Of a stretch of DNA of 64,000 bases, positions 11,680 to 20,904 are shown piece after piece; positions within the stretch are counted from its first letter, which is position 1; each line of letters starts with the position of its first letter. The translations under genes and the position numbers were made by a program. The DNA is from Diphasiastrum complanatum (lineage: Eukaryota; Streptophyta; Lycopodiopsida; Lycopodiales; Lycopodiaceae), in contig CM055104.1 of NCBI GenBank assembly GCA_029204225.1, forward strand, positions 54,540,538-54,604,537, given 5' to 3'. The notes beneath the pieces were generated by a model. The model was not told where the DNA came from. It saw only the letters and a program-made list of their open reading frames with translations, and ran no database searches.

Positions 11680-12510
11680 GAGTGGATCCTAATCTGATCC
11701 TCAAGAGGGATTGGTTGTCAGATTACTTGATCTATCAATCTACTTGAGATTAAGATCAATCTAGATCAATTCTAGACACAAAATCCTAACAAGAACAATC
11801 ATTAATTGAAGGTAAGTGTACTTTATGGTTTCACACGTGTGAAACCCTGTCTAAGTATGGACTCCAACCTGAAAATCAAATACACATTGATAGAACCTCA
11901 AAACAATCAAAACAAATGTAGACAAATGGAGAGAATCACTCAAAATTGCTTCCAAAACCAAGATTGGTGTCTCACATTGATTATGGCCAAATGTGGCTCT
12001 ATATATACAATAAGTGGGAGCTCGTGGTACTGATCATCCCTATGATCCCACATGTGTGAAGGTGCTTTGTCATATGATGATTCATCATGCACTGACACTT
12101 GGACAAAACCTTCTATTTTGAGCACTTTTGGTCCATTTTCCTTCTATATGGAGATCTACTTGGAAATTTTCTAGAAATCAAAATTCGCCTACTTCAGCTT
12201 ATTCCACACATGTGAGTTTTCCTCTCAACATGGGATATGACACCTAACCAAAGGATGTGGCTCATGCAATCAATAGATTGATGCCATGTGTCATATGTCT
12301 AGAAAACTAGATTGATGTCATGTGTCATATGTCTAGTTTTTGGCCTTTTTAGCCACTAGAACTTGAATTAAATTCATATGTACAACCTATATGATTATGG
12401 TACATGACAAGTACACTATTTTCACACGTGGGAACAGGCTCCACACATGTGCAATCATCCTATATACATGATTTTTGGCCTCTACCAAGCTTATTTTTGC
12501 ATTTTTCACA
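11659..12510 (-). repeat. Element P 5' LTR
   Basis: 852 bp, TGTG...TTACA ends in minus orientation. TATATATA at 12000-12007 and palindrome at 11827-11846, 167 bp apart as in the 3' LTR. It differs from that LTR by a terminal indel, a 3-bp indel and about 14 substitutions by eye. Confidence 0.85.
11827..11846. promoter_or_regulatory. LTR palindrome, P 5' LTR
   Basis: Same 20-nt perfect palindrome as at 9223-9242, preserved although the flanking LTR sequence has diverged. Confidence 0.85.
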
Positions 12511-13044
12511 CTGAGAATATTGGATTAGCCCACAGAGCTGAAAACGAAGAAAAAGGATTTGAGCTGCACCACTACAGTGATGCGAGCTAGGCGAGCTGAA
12601 AAGATGACAACAAGTCCATAACTGGAGGATGTACCATAGTGTGCGGAGCTGCAATTAGTTGGATATGCAAAAAGCAAACCTTGGTGACTCAATCCTCTTG
12701 CGAAGCTGAATACGTTGCAGCTTCAAAGGTGGCGAATGAGGTAGTGTGACTACAGATGATGCTGAAAGCAATTAGGATACCACGAGAAGGGCCAAGCATG
12801 ATGATGATGGACTCTTATAGTGCCATCTATATGTCCCAGGATCTTGTCTTCCATTCAAAGACAAAATACACACCTCTGAAATACCATCACATTCGAGATT
12901 TAATTTCGAAAGGAGAGCTCCAGGTCCAGTATATAAGATTAGAAGACATGATTGCTGATCTGCTCATGCTCGACAAGCCACTCTTTGCCAAGCAAAGAAA
13001 GGCAATTGGATTAAACGTGCAAAGCTGCAAGGTTCAAGAGGGAG
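12511..13044 (+). pseudogene. Copia B RNase H and polyprotein C-terminus
   Basis: Continues the frame broken by P. It shows ENIGLAHRAENE, then YSDA, then AISWICKKQTLVTQSSCEAEYVA around 12650-12715. An in-frame stop replaces the usual Trp at about 12748. The remaining frame 12756-13085 gives SAIYMSQDLVFHSKTKYTPL, KYHHIRDLISKGELQVQYI and IADLLMLDKPL, the typical RNase H end. The final codons cover the purine-rich AAGAGGGAG just before the LTR at 13045. At least two stops make it non-functional. Confidence 0.85.
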
Positions 13045-13702
13045 TGTTAGAAATGGTGAACTCCTGCAACTTTACCACAACATGAACATGAAGCGAAGGT
13101 ACAGAGAACAATTCATGAAAGTCAACGTCCCTTGACTCGAAGGACAAACGATTCGTGAATCATTCGTAAATTGTAAACATACCTCCTAGACCACCACCGC
13201 AAAGGGACACAAAATGAAAAGATACGAAAGAAACGAGAAGAACAAAAGCAAACGAAGGAAACGAAACAAACGAAGGAGAATCTTTTGCACTGCCAACGGG
13301 CTTGGAGTTGTAGACTTCATGCCCAGCTAAAACGAGTGGCAATGACGGAGAGTAACTGATTAGTTGATTAGCGTTAACTAGTCTTATAATTCTCTATTTT
13401 AGCTATCTTGTAAACTCCACATAGTGGAGATATAAGCTATTCTCCTGAATCATAACAGAAGATTTGAATAGAGACAGAGAGAGACGTAGCGAGTAGAACA
13501 GAATAGAAAAATACTAGAAACAAAAGGAGATGTGCATGAAAGTCTGCCAACGAGCAAAACATAGCGAAAGAGCAGAGCGTCAGGCCGCCAACGAGCGAGA
13601 CACTGACGATCTCGCTCCAAAACAAACTGATAATACAGTTGCTCTATTTTTGTTCATCTCCTTGTCTTGTGCCATTTGTCTTGATTGCTAGAATAGAATG
13701 TG
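13045..13702 (+). repeat. Copia B 3' LTR, truncated at its end
   Basis: Begins TGTTAGAAATGG after the purine tract and matches the minus-strand LTR at 27859-28578 (reverse complement) until TAGAATAGAATGTG. There it joins gypsy C coding sequence on the other strand. The final roughly 110 bp of the LTR, ending TCTCGCGACA in the other copy, are absent. The abrupt junction between sense LTR and antisense gypsy marks a rearrangement breakpoint. Confidence 0.85.
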
Positions 13703-14273
13703 TTCTGTGATGTGGAATTGATCGTGGAGGTGATGACTTTCGGGATGATAAATCTTTCTTCACATGTGAAGACTTCCTAGACGATGATGTCTTGTTGGAA
13801 ATCTGACTTGAAGAATCAATCTTGACTTCTCCTTTGCCTTTATCCAATAGAGGTGGCACTTCCTTTGAATCTATCTTTTGAGGGAGATTTTTCCATTTCA
13901 GGACCATATTATAATGTTGCTTAGCTTGTTTCTTCATCATCGAACATGTGATCATGTCTCCCTTCAATATAACTGCTTTGGGCGATTTGATTGTTGGTTC
14001 ATCAAGAACATTACGCACTCCAAATCTGGTTGGATCCATATGATGTAGAATCTGTTCATCCATAAGTTCTACATTGCCATCATAAGTTAAGGCATGGCTC
14101 ACTAGTATGAGATCATCCTCAATTGGATCTGGTATAGGTTCCATTGATATCCAAGCTAAATTATGCACATTTAGTGAAAATGTGATTGGCGTATCCAATG
14201 TTTGATCTAATAAGGAAATCTCGCTCAACTCTGATTGAATATCTTGTTGACACATATATATCTTGCTGTACAA
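13703..14273 (-). pseudogene. Gypsy C post-protease region
   Basis: An open frame (its last codons lie inside the copia LTR to the left) of acidic then Lys/Ser-rich sequence, with no enzyme motif. It sits where the protease-to-RT linker of Athila/Tat polyproteins would be: the aspartic protease is immediately upstream and RT should follow. The frame reads through the junction into antisense copia LTR, so its end is not native. Confidence 0.5.
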
Positions 14274-14416
14274 TCAATTGTTGCAAGAGCTTCATTCTAA
14301 TTTACAGTATCCGTTTGAGAATCGTAGTGAACTCCCAATTTTTTCCCTGGTCGATCACAAGTGTGATTCATCGTTGATGAATCATCATCTGCTTTTTGAA
14401 CCACTGGTTTGATAGT

Positions 14417-15034
14417 CTAAGTCATAGGATCAACTTTAACTGCACGTTCACGATTTTCAAAAGTGATTTTTCCGGCACCCCACTTATGAATTACTTGCGC
14501 AATTCGTAACCGTGGACGTCCTAAGAGAACTCGGTAGACATTTGGTGCTTCTGGTAAGTCCATCACGACGAAAGTAATGACGAACTGTACTCCTGCAATC
14601 TTGACAGGTATATCTTCTACCATTCCTCGTGGACGAACTGTCGTTTGATCAGCTAGCTTAATAGCAAAAGTAACAGGCTTAATCTTTGTAAGGCCCCATT
14701 TTGTACATAGCTTTGTAGAAATCAGGTTAACTCCTGAACCGCCATCTATCACGGCTGCTTCTTTAAAAAATTGTCTATGTTGTATTGGCAGAGTGATATT
14801 CTTTTGTTCACTTTTCCAAGTGGCTCCAACATGGAGTACATCATTAGATTCTTCAAATCCAGCACAAAAAAGCGGCTCCTGATGGACTTCTGGTCCTTCT
14901 TGAGCTAACTTTTGCGCTAAGACTTCTTTTGCTTTTGGCACCAACTTTAGCAACTCTCCCAATGAAATATTGATCTTGTTAGACCAAATGTTCATGAGTA
15001 ATTCTGTATGCGATGCTTCCGGTTCAGTCATCTT
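14417..15034 (-). pseudogene. Gypsy C aspartic protease
   Basis: An open frame of about 205 codons. The active-site region reads AAVIDGGSGVNLIS, where DGGSG takes the place of the usual DSGA; Athila/Tat proteases often have D-G-G here. The flap side and C-terminal signature VLLGRPRLRIAQVIHKW resemble the LLGRPWL block of plant gypsy proteases. The apparent start Met lies in element A's LTR; the true frame continued upstream into gag before A inserted. A small purine/pyrimidine gap of about 140 bp with stops separates it from the next frame. Confidence 0.8.
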
Positions 15035-15323
15035 GAAGGTGTGAAAAATTGTCAACTAGTAGTATTTTCCTAACTTGAGATTTTGTAGGCCTATGGCCAA
15101 ATAAAAGTTAGAGATAGGTTCATACATGTATGTAGAGGCCCAAAGTATGTGTACACTACTTTTGAGGTCACATTAATTAGAGGAGGTCGAGTGTGGAGCT
15201 CTTCTATTGGCTCATAATTTGGTGCATTCCTATTTGACCAAATTTCTAGGTATATGGGTGAATCCTATTGGACCCCAATTTTAGCCTATCATAAGACAAG
15301 TGGCCAAGAGGCACTATGGCTGC

Positions 15324-15331
15324 TATAAATA
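15324..15331 (+). promoter_or_regulatory. Element A TATA box
   Basis: TATAAATA within the 5' LTR, about 285 bp from its start; the RNA start would be expected roughly 30 bp on. The copy in the 3' LTR is at 20532-20539. Confidence 0.7.
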
Positions 15332-15477
15332 GCCATCTCCACGAGTATGTACACATCTCATTTTCATTCTATTGAATGAATGTTATGCTCTTTGAAGATC
15401 CATCTTCTTCTCTCTCACTTTTTTGTTCATATCTTGCATTCTAGCCACTAGAATTGTGATTTCTTTGTTGCTATGGC

Positions 15478-15491
15478 TTCACACGTGTGAA
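15478..15491. promoter_or_regulatory. LTR palindrome, element A 5' LTR
   Basis: TTCACACGTGTGAA, 14-nt perfect palindrome, 157 bp beyond the TATA box and about 200 bp before the primer site. Confidence 0.85.
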
Positions 15492-15692
15492 ATGCAGGTT
15501 GTAGGCTCTGAAGTACGGACAGGGACAGCAAGTTTCTGTTTGTGGAAGCTTATGATCAGATTTTGATGTTTAGTTGATGTTTAGTATGCTTAACATCACA
15601 ATTTCTATCATTTTTTCAATCTAGATGTGCATAACTTCCATGGCCAAGATCTTTATGAAACTTTAGCATCTTTTGGATCTGAGTTTTTCACA

Positions 15693-15704
15693 TGGTATCA
15701 GAGC
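15693..15704 (+). promoter_or_regulatory. Primer-binding site (initiator tRNA-Met)
   Basis: TGGTATCAGAGC directly after the 5' LTR, the standard copia complement to the 3' end of initiator tRNA-Met. Confidence 0.95.
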
Positions 15705-16301
15705 ATTAGGCGGCCAAATGTGCAGGTTTTGCCAGATTTAGAAGAGATTTGTGGGCGAATTTGCTTTTGTAGCATTCCAATCAAGTTTCTAGCTAAAAAT
15801 CTTGTTGATTTATGTGTAGAAATTGGATCTTTGTGATCAAAACATCATTTGTATGCATTTCAATTGAAGTAGGGCGAATTCCCTCTGTACTTATCAGAAT
15901 AAGGAGACAAAAATTGTTTTGGAAAGAGGGAGATGCAAGATCCAACAAGATCCTATTAGTTTTCCATTCTAGCATATAGTTTTTTGATTCAATTTCTTGC
16001 TTCTTCATGTCAAAAACTTCAAAATTGATGTAACCCTCTGATTTTCAGTTTGCTGAATGATTCAAGAGTGTATTTCAATCTTAGGAGTGAGGGAAAAGCA
16101 AGTATATTGAGGTTTGGTCTTGGTTTGATCAAGAAATCATAAAACTAGTGGCTAAAATTAAGGAAAAAGTGAGGAAAAGAGAGAAAAAGTAAGGTTTTAG
16201 GTTCCAAATCTTTGTGATTTCTTCTTGTGTTTCATTTGTTGATTCAAGAGAGTGCTTAGTGCATTGGAACAGGTCAAAGATCAGAGATCAATCATTGCAA
16301 C
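15705..16301 (+). other. Element A untranslated leader
   Basis: About 600 bp between primer site and gag-pol ATG with several stops; no coding motif. It probably carries packaging signals, which I cannot identify by eye. Confidence 0.6.
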
Positions 16302-19300
16302 ATGGCTACAAATGGAGGCTACATGTTGGAAAGCAATGATAGGCTTACCTCCCTCAACTATTCTACTTGGAAAGTAAGGATGGAGTCTTTGCTTGAGATG
16401 AATGAGTTGATGGATATTGTTGTAGGTGTGGAGGAGAGACCTTTGGCACCTCAAGAACAATTGAGGTATGACAAGAGGGCAAAGAAAGCCCTTCACATGA
16501 TCAAGATGAATGTGACAAATGAGCTTATCAAAGAGGTTGGTAAGTGCACATCATCTAGTGAAGCTTGGGAAGCCTTGAAGAAGGTTTATGAATCCAAGTC
16601 TACTTCTAGAGTGTTGACTTTAAGAAGGCAAATCTTTTCTTGTATGCAAAAGAAGAGTGAGAATGGACATGCTTTTGTTTTGAGAGTTAAAGCATTGAAT
16701 GATGAGTTAGCATGCATTAATGATGGCATAAATAATGAGGAGCTTGTTCAAGTGATTCTCAATGGCTTGTTGGATGATCATGCTAATCTTGTTCAAAGTT
16801 ATGCTATCCAAAAATGTTTACCAAGTGTTGGAGACTTGCAAGAGGTCTTGTTGGCTGAAGAATTCAGGTTGCAAGCAAGAGTGGGAGCATCTTCTACATC
16901 TCAAGGAGGAGAAGAGGAGGCAATGTTCTCTAAAGGCAAGTTCAAGGGCAAAGGTAAAAGCAATTGGTCTAAAGGGCAAGACCAAGGTGAGCACTCTACT
17001 TTTGGCAAAAAGAAGGATAGATCTAAGCTAAAATGTTTCTATTGTGGAGTCAAAGGGCATTTTGCTAGTGATTGTTTTAAGAAAAAGAGGGATCAAGGGG
17101 AAAAGCAAACCAATCTAACTATTGATGAGGGTGGGGATGAGCTTCTTTCAAATGATGCTTTTGTTATGTCATCTTGCTTGTTGGCTAATCATGGAGACAT
17201 TGATCCTTGGTGGATTGATAGTGGAGCCACTTCTCATATGACATATCATAAAGAGTATTTTTCATCTTTAATGGCATTTGATGGTGATAGGAAGGTAATC
17301 TATACCGCAAATGATGGTGAGTGTGCAATCAAGGGGATTGGCACAATTCCTATTTCACTTTCTACAAATAGGAATATAGAATTGAAAGATGTTTTGCTCA
17401 TTCCATCCATTACCAAGAACTTACTTAGTGTAAGCCAAATGCTTGACAAAGGATTCAAAGTTGAGTTTGATGGTGATGCTTGCTTGATCAAAAAGGGGTG
17501 TAGTATCATTGCAAAAGGGAAAAGGCAAGGGAAATTGTTCAAGCTTGATGCATGTGTTGTTGCTAACCAAGTTGGATGCATGGCAAATGAACAAATGTCA
17601 ATTCAAGAGGTATGGCATAAAAGGATGGGACATCTCAACTACAAGGCCTTGGAGGTAATAGCCAAAAAGGAGGTAGTAAGGGGACTTCCCAAGTCTCTTA
17701 CTTGCTTGAATCATGTTTGTGAAGAATGTGCTTTGTCTAAATCACATAGATTGCCATATACTAGATCTATATCTAGATCTAAGATGCCTTTTTCTCTCTT
17801 GCATTCGGATATTCATGGTGTTACTACAATTAGCAATGGAGGTGCTAAGATGTATGTAACTTTCATTGATGATTTTAGTAGATTTTGTTGGGTTTATCTA
17901 CTAAAGAGCAAGGATGAGGTGTTTGATGTGTTTGTCAAGTTCAAAGTTGATATTGAGACTCAATTTACAACCAAAATCAAATGCTTGAGGAGCGACAATG
18001 GTGGTGAATACATTTCTAACAAATTCAAAGCCTTTTGCGATGAGCATGGGATCAAGAGGGAGTACACATGTCCAAGAACACCACAACAAAATGGAGTGGC
18101 CGAGAGGAAGAATAGAACCTTGTGTGAGAGTGCAAAGGCAATGAGATTGAATGCTAATCTTCCTAAACCTTTTTGGAGTGATGCTTTGTTGTGTGCAAAT
18201 TTCCTATGCAATAGATGGCCAAGTGTTGTATTGGAAGGAAAAACCCCTTTTGAAGCTTTGTTTGGTACGAAGCCTAATGTCAAGTTTCTAAGAACTTTTG
18301 GATGCATTTGCTACTTCAACATTACTCTTGATGATAGAACTAAGGAGGATCCATCTTCAAGAAAGGGCATTTTTGTTGGTTATAGTGAAGTAAGCAAAGC
18401 ATATAGGATTTATGTTCCTTCAATCAAGAAAGTGTTCACAAGTAGGGATGTCATTTTTGATGAAAGTAACATTCCAAAAGTTGTTTCAAGTGATGATGGT
18501 GTTGTTGCAACTAATGTGCTTGATGACAATGGAGTTGATGACACATTGGATGTGGATGTTGAAGAAGCCTCTTCAAGTCAAATTCCAAGGAGAACTCCAA
18601 GGCATAAAGTGAAACCCTCAAGGCTCACTTATGATGGCAAAGGTAAGCAAGTGGTGGATGGATCCAACTATGCTTTCCTAACTTCTTTTGATGTACCTTC
18701 ATGTGTAGATGAAGCAAGGCAAAAAGAGGAATGGATCCAAGCAATGGATCTTGAGTTTGAAGCACTTATGAAGAACAACACATGGAGATTGGTGGAGCTT
18801 CCAAAGGGCAAAAGTGCAATTGGATGCAAATGGATCTTCAAGGTAAAGACAAATCAAGATGGATCTATCAACAAGTTGAAGGCAAGGTTGGTGGCTAAAG
18901 GTTATGCTCAAGAGCATGGCATTGACTATGAGGAAACCTTTGCACCCGTGGCAAAGATGGTGAGCATAAGAGTAATCATTTCCCTTGCAACTCTTTATGG
19001 ATGGGATCTTTGGCAATTAGACATTTCTAATGCTTTCTTGAATGGTGATCTTGAAGAGGAAGTCTACATGGAGCAACCCGAGAGCTATGTTTCTCATAGC
19101 AAGCCTAATCATGTGTGTTTTCTACAAAAAAGTTTGTATGGTCTTAAGCAAGCACCAAGGAGTTGGTATGCTAGGCTTAACTCTTTTCTACTTTCTCAAA
19201 ACTTCACTATGAGTGAGTATGATCATTCACTTTACTTTAGAATTAGTGCTAATGATGTTACAATCCTTCTAATTTATGGGGATGACATTATTTTAAGTGG

Positions 19301-20252
19301 AGGGAACAAGGAAGATATAGAAGATATCAAGAAAGCACTAAAAAAGGAATTTGAAGTGCATGATCTTGGTCTTTTGAGCTATATCTTAGGAATAGAAGTA
19401 ATTAGAACTTCTCAAATCACTTTTATTTCACAAGAGAAGTATGCTATTTCTATTCTCAATAGATTTCATATGGTAGATGCAAATCCTATTGATACACCTA
19501 TGGAATCACATGTAAAGCTAACTATAAGAGGTAATGAAAGATCCTTCGAGGACATTACTCTCTATAGGAAGCTAATAGGTTCTCTTATATATCTAACCAT
19601 CACAAGACCTGATTTATCTTATTGTGTTGGTAGATTAAGCCAATTCATGCAAGATCCTAGCATAGAACATTGGAAACTAGGAAAGAGGATCTTGAGATAC
19701 ATCTCGGGAACAAAAGATTTTGGCATTGTTTATAGAGGATCATCACCTAACTTATTTGGTTTTTCAGATTCAGATTTTGCAGGAGACCTTATGGATAGAA
19801 AATCCATAAATGCACATGCTATTTTCATAGGTGATGGAGCTATCTCATGGATGTCGAAGAAACAAGCAACTATATCACTTTCTTCTAGTGAGGCCGAGTA
19901 CAAAGCTTTGACATCATGCACAAAGGAGATGGTGTGGATCAAGAGGATGATTATGGAGCTTCATTTGCTGGATTTTTCAGAGAGTCCAATCATCTTTTGT
20001 GACAACCTTTCAGCCCAAAGTCTAGCAAGCAATCCGGTTTTCCATGCAAGGAGCAAACATATCGAGGTGGCTTACGATTTTGTGAGAGAACAAGTGTTGG
20101 CAAAAGAGATCAAGCTTGAACATGTCCCATCAAAGGAATGTGTGGCTGATATCTTTACCAAAGCATTGGGAAAGGACTTATTTTTCAAGCATAGAACAAG
20201 TCTTGGTGTACTTTCTAAATCTATGCTAAAACTAGTTGAAGAGGGAGTGTGA
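16302..20252 (+). CDS. Ty1/copia gag-pol polyprotein (1316 aa)
   Basis: One frame encodes the whole life-cycle machinery. Gag with the UBN2-type fold is at about residues 1-230 (NYSTWKVRMESLLEM near the start). A CCHC zinc knuckle CFYCGVKGHFASDC is near 245. Aspartic protease WWIDSGATSHMT is near 306. The integrase zinc region (HKRMGHLN ... CEECALSKSH) spans about 437-483. The integrase core has D503, D565 and E601 (D-x61-D-x35-E). RT starts near 810 and its catalytic box is Y992-G-D-D, where copia almost always has YVDD. RNase H has FSDSDFAGD, SSSEAEY and the C-terminal VADIFTKALGK. The last codons EEGV are the polypurine tract, and the UGA stop uses the first bases of the 3' LTR. The start ATG has no in-frame upstream alternative before the leader stops. 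Only the YGDD change looks unusual. Confidence 0.95.
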   Translation: MATNGGYMLESNDRLTSLNYSTWKVRMESLLEMNELMDIVVGVEERPLAPQEQLRYDKRAKKALHMIKMNVTNELIKEVGKCTSSSEAWEALKKVYESKSTSRVLTLRRQIFSCMQKKSENGHAFVLRVKALNDELACINDGINNEELVQVILNGLLDDHANLVQSYAIQKCLPSVGDLQEVLLAEEFRLQARVGASSTSQGGEEEAMFSKGKFKGKGKSNWSKGQDQGEHSTFGKKKDRSKLKCFYCGVKGHFASDCFKKKRDQGEKQTNLTIDEGGDELLSNDAFVMSSCLLANHGDIDPWWIDSGATSHMTYHKEYFSSLMAFDGDRKVIYTANDGECAIKGIGTIPISLSTNRNIELKDVLLIPSITKNLLSVSQMLDKGFKVEFDGDACLIKKGCSIIAKGKRQGKLFKLDACVVANQVGCMANEQMSIQEVWHKRMGHLNYKALEVIAKKEVVRGLPKSLTCLNHVCEECALSKSHRLPYTRSISRSKMPFSLLHSDIHGVTTISNGGAKMYVTFIDDFSRFCWVYLLKSKDEVFDVFVKFKVDIETQFTTKIKCLRSDNGGEYISNKFKAFCDEHGIKREYTCPRTPQQNGVAERKNRTLCESAKAMRLNANLPKPFWSDALLCANFLCNRWPSVVLEGKTPFEALFGTKPNVKFLRTFGCICYFNITLDDRTKEDPSSRKGIFVGYSEVSKAYRIYVPSIKKVFTSRDVIFDESNIPKVVSSDDGVVATNVLDDNGVDDTLDVDVEEASSSQIPRRTPRHKVKPSRLTYDGKGKQVVDGSNYAFLTSFDVPSCVDEARQKEEWIQAMDLEFEALMKNNTWRLVELPKGKSAIGCKWIFKVKTNQDGSINKLKARLVAKGYAQEHGIDYEETFAPVAKMVSIRVIISLATLYGWDLWQLDISNAFLNGDLEEEVYMEQPESYVSHSKPNHVCFLQKSLYGLKQAPRSWYARLNSFLLSQNFTMSEYDHSLYFRISANDVTILLIYGDDIILSGGNKEDIEDIKKALKKEFEVHDLGLLSYILGIEVIRTSQITFISQEKYAISILNRFHMVDANPIDTPMESHVKLTIRGNERSFEDITLYRKLIGSLIYLTITRPDLSYCVGRLSQFMQDPSIEHWKLGKRILRYISGTKDFGIVYRGSSPNLFGFSDSDFAGDLMDRKSINAHAIFIGDGAISWMSKKQATISLSSSEAEYKALTSCTKEMVWIKRMIMELHLLDFSESPIIFCDNLSAQSLASNPVFHARSKHIEVAYDFVREQVLAKEIKLEHVPSKECVADIFTKALGKDLFFKHRTSLGVLSKSMLKLVEEGV
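20238..20247 (+). promoter_or_regulatory. Element A polypurine tract
   Basis: GAAGAGGGAG immediately before the 3' LTR; it also encodes the last residues (E-E-G-V with the next T-G) of the polyprotein. Confidence 0.85.
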
Positions 20253-20900
20253 AAAATTGTCAACTAGTAGTATTTTCCTAACTTGAGATTTTGTAGGCCT
20301 ATGGCCAAATAAAAGTTAGAGATAGGTTCATACATGTATGTAGAGGCCCAAAGTATGTGTACACTACTTTTGAGGTCACATTAATTAGAGGAGGTCGAGT
20401 GTGGAGCTCTTCTATTGGCTCATAATTTGGTGCATTCCTATTTGACCAAATTTCTAGGTATATGGGTGAATCCTATTGGACCCCAATTTTAGCCTATCAT
20501 AAGACAAGTGGCCAAGAGGCACTATGGCTGCTATAAATAGCCATCTCCACGAGTATGTACACATCTCATTTTCATTCTATTGAATGAATGTTATGCTCTT
20601 TGAAGATCCATCTTCTTCTCTCTCACTTTTTTGTTCATATCTTGCATTCTAGCCACTAGAATTGTGATTTCTTTGTTGCTATGGCTTCACACGTGTGAAA
20701 TGCAGGTTGTAGGCTCTGAAGTACGGACAGGGACAGCAAGTTTCTGTTTGTGGAAGCTTATGATCAGATTTTGATGTTTAGTTGATGTTTAGTATGCTTA
20801 ACATCACAATTTCTATCATTTTTTCAATCTAGATGTGCATAACTTCCATGGCCAAGATCTTTATGAAACTTTAGCATCTTTTGGATCTGAGTTTTTCACA
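20248..20900 (+). repeat. Element A 3' LTR
   Basis: 653 bp, same length and apparently same sequence as the 5' LTR, offset exactly 5208 bp throughout. Confidence 0.95.
20686..20699. promoter_or_regulatory. LTR palindrome, element A 3' LTR
   Basis: Same 14-nt palindrome as at 15478-15491. Confidence 0.85.
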
Positions 20901-20904
20901 AAGG

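Larger units (their letters stand above)
9050..12510 (-). mobile_element. Element P: non-autonomous copia-like LTR element
   Basis: Two directly repeated LTRs (9050-9909, 11659-12510) bound a 1.75-kb interior with no gag, protease, integrase, RT core or RNase H. Flanks are cttag (9045-9049) and ctgag (12511-12515), one mismatch. Removing P and one flank copy restores copia B reading G-T-E-N-I-G-L, so these are the true ends. Minus orientation is inferred from the LTR start TGTGAAAAATGC (element A has TGTGAAAAATTG), from a purine run GAGGAG immediately 5' of the 3' LTR (9910-9915), and from TATA preceding the palindrome. Interior frames on minus (10885-11679, 10209-10850, 9922-10143) contain two diverged copies of a copia linker plus RT start. 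No tRNA-Met primer site follows the 5' LTR; I could not identify the primer. About 14 substitutions and a few indels separate the LTRs by eye, so it is older than A. Confidence 0.85.
15040..15692 (+). repeat. Element A 5' LTR
   Basis: 653 bp. TATA box tataaata at 15324-15331, palindrome at 15478-15491, end CACA next to the primer site. I compared it line by line with the 3' LTR and found no difference. Confidence 0.95.
15040..20900 (+). mobile_element. Element A: intact young Ty1/copia retrotransposon
   Basis: A 5861-bp element with two 653-bp LTRs that look identical, a tRNA-Met primer site, one uninterrupted gag-pol frame and a polypurine tract. Ends are TGTG...CACA. Flanks share aagg (15036-15039, 20901-20904). 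Removing A and one aagg rejoins the gypsy C frame so that E-P-F is followed by K-M-T-E-P-E. Copia normally duplicates 5 bp, so the 4-bp match is slightly short. It inserted opposite to gypsy C. All parts needed for autonomous movement are present by inspection; activity is inferred, not shown. Confidence 0.95.

Noticed and set aside
8936-13702. Reading the plus-strand copia B 3' half as an independent insertion
   Set aside because: Its LTR family, its missing 5' half and its link to a gypsy C LTR fit the minus-strand half too well; kept as inference rather than fact.
15035-15039. A 5-bp target duplication gaagg for element A
   Set aside because: The right flank is aaggg, so only the 4-bp aagg matches in register; frame restoration of gypsy C also fits 4 bp.
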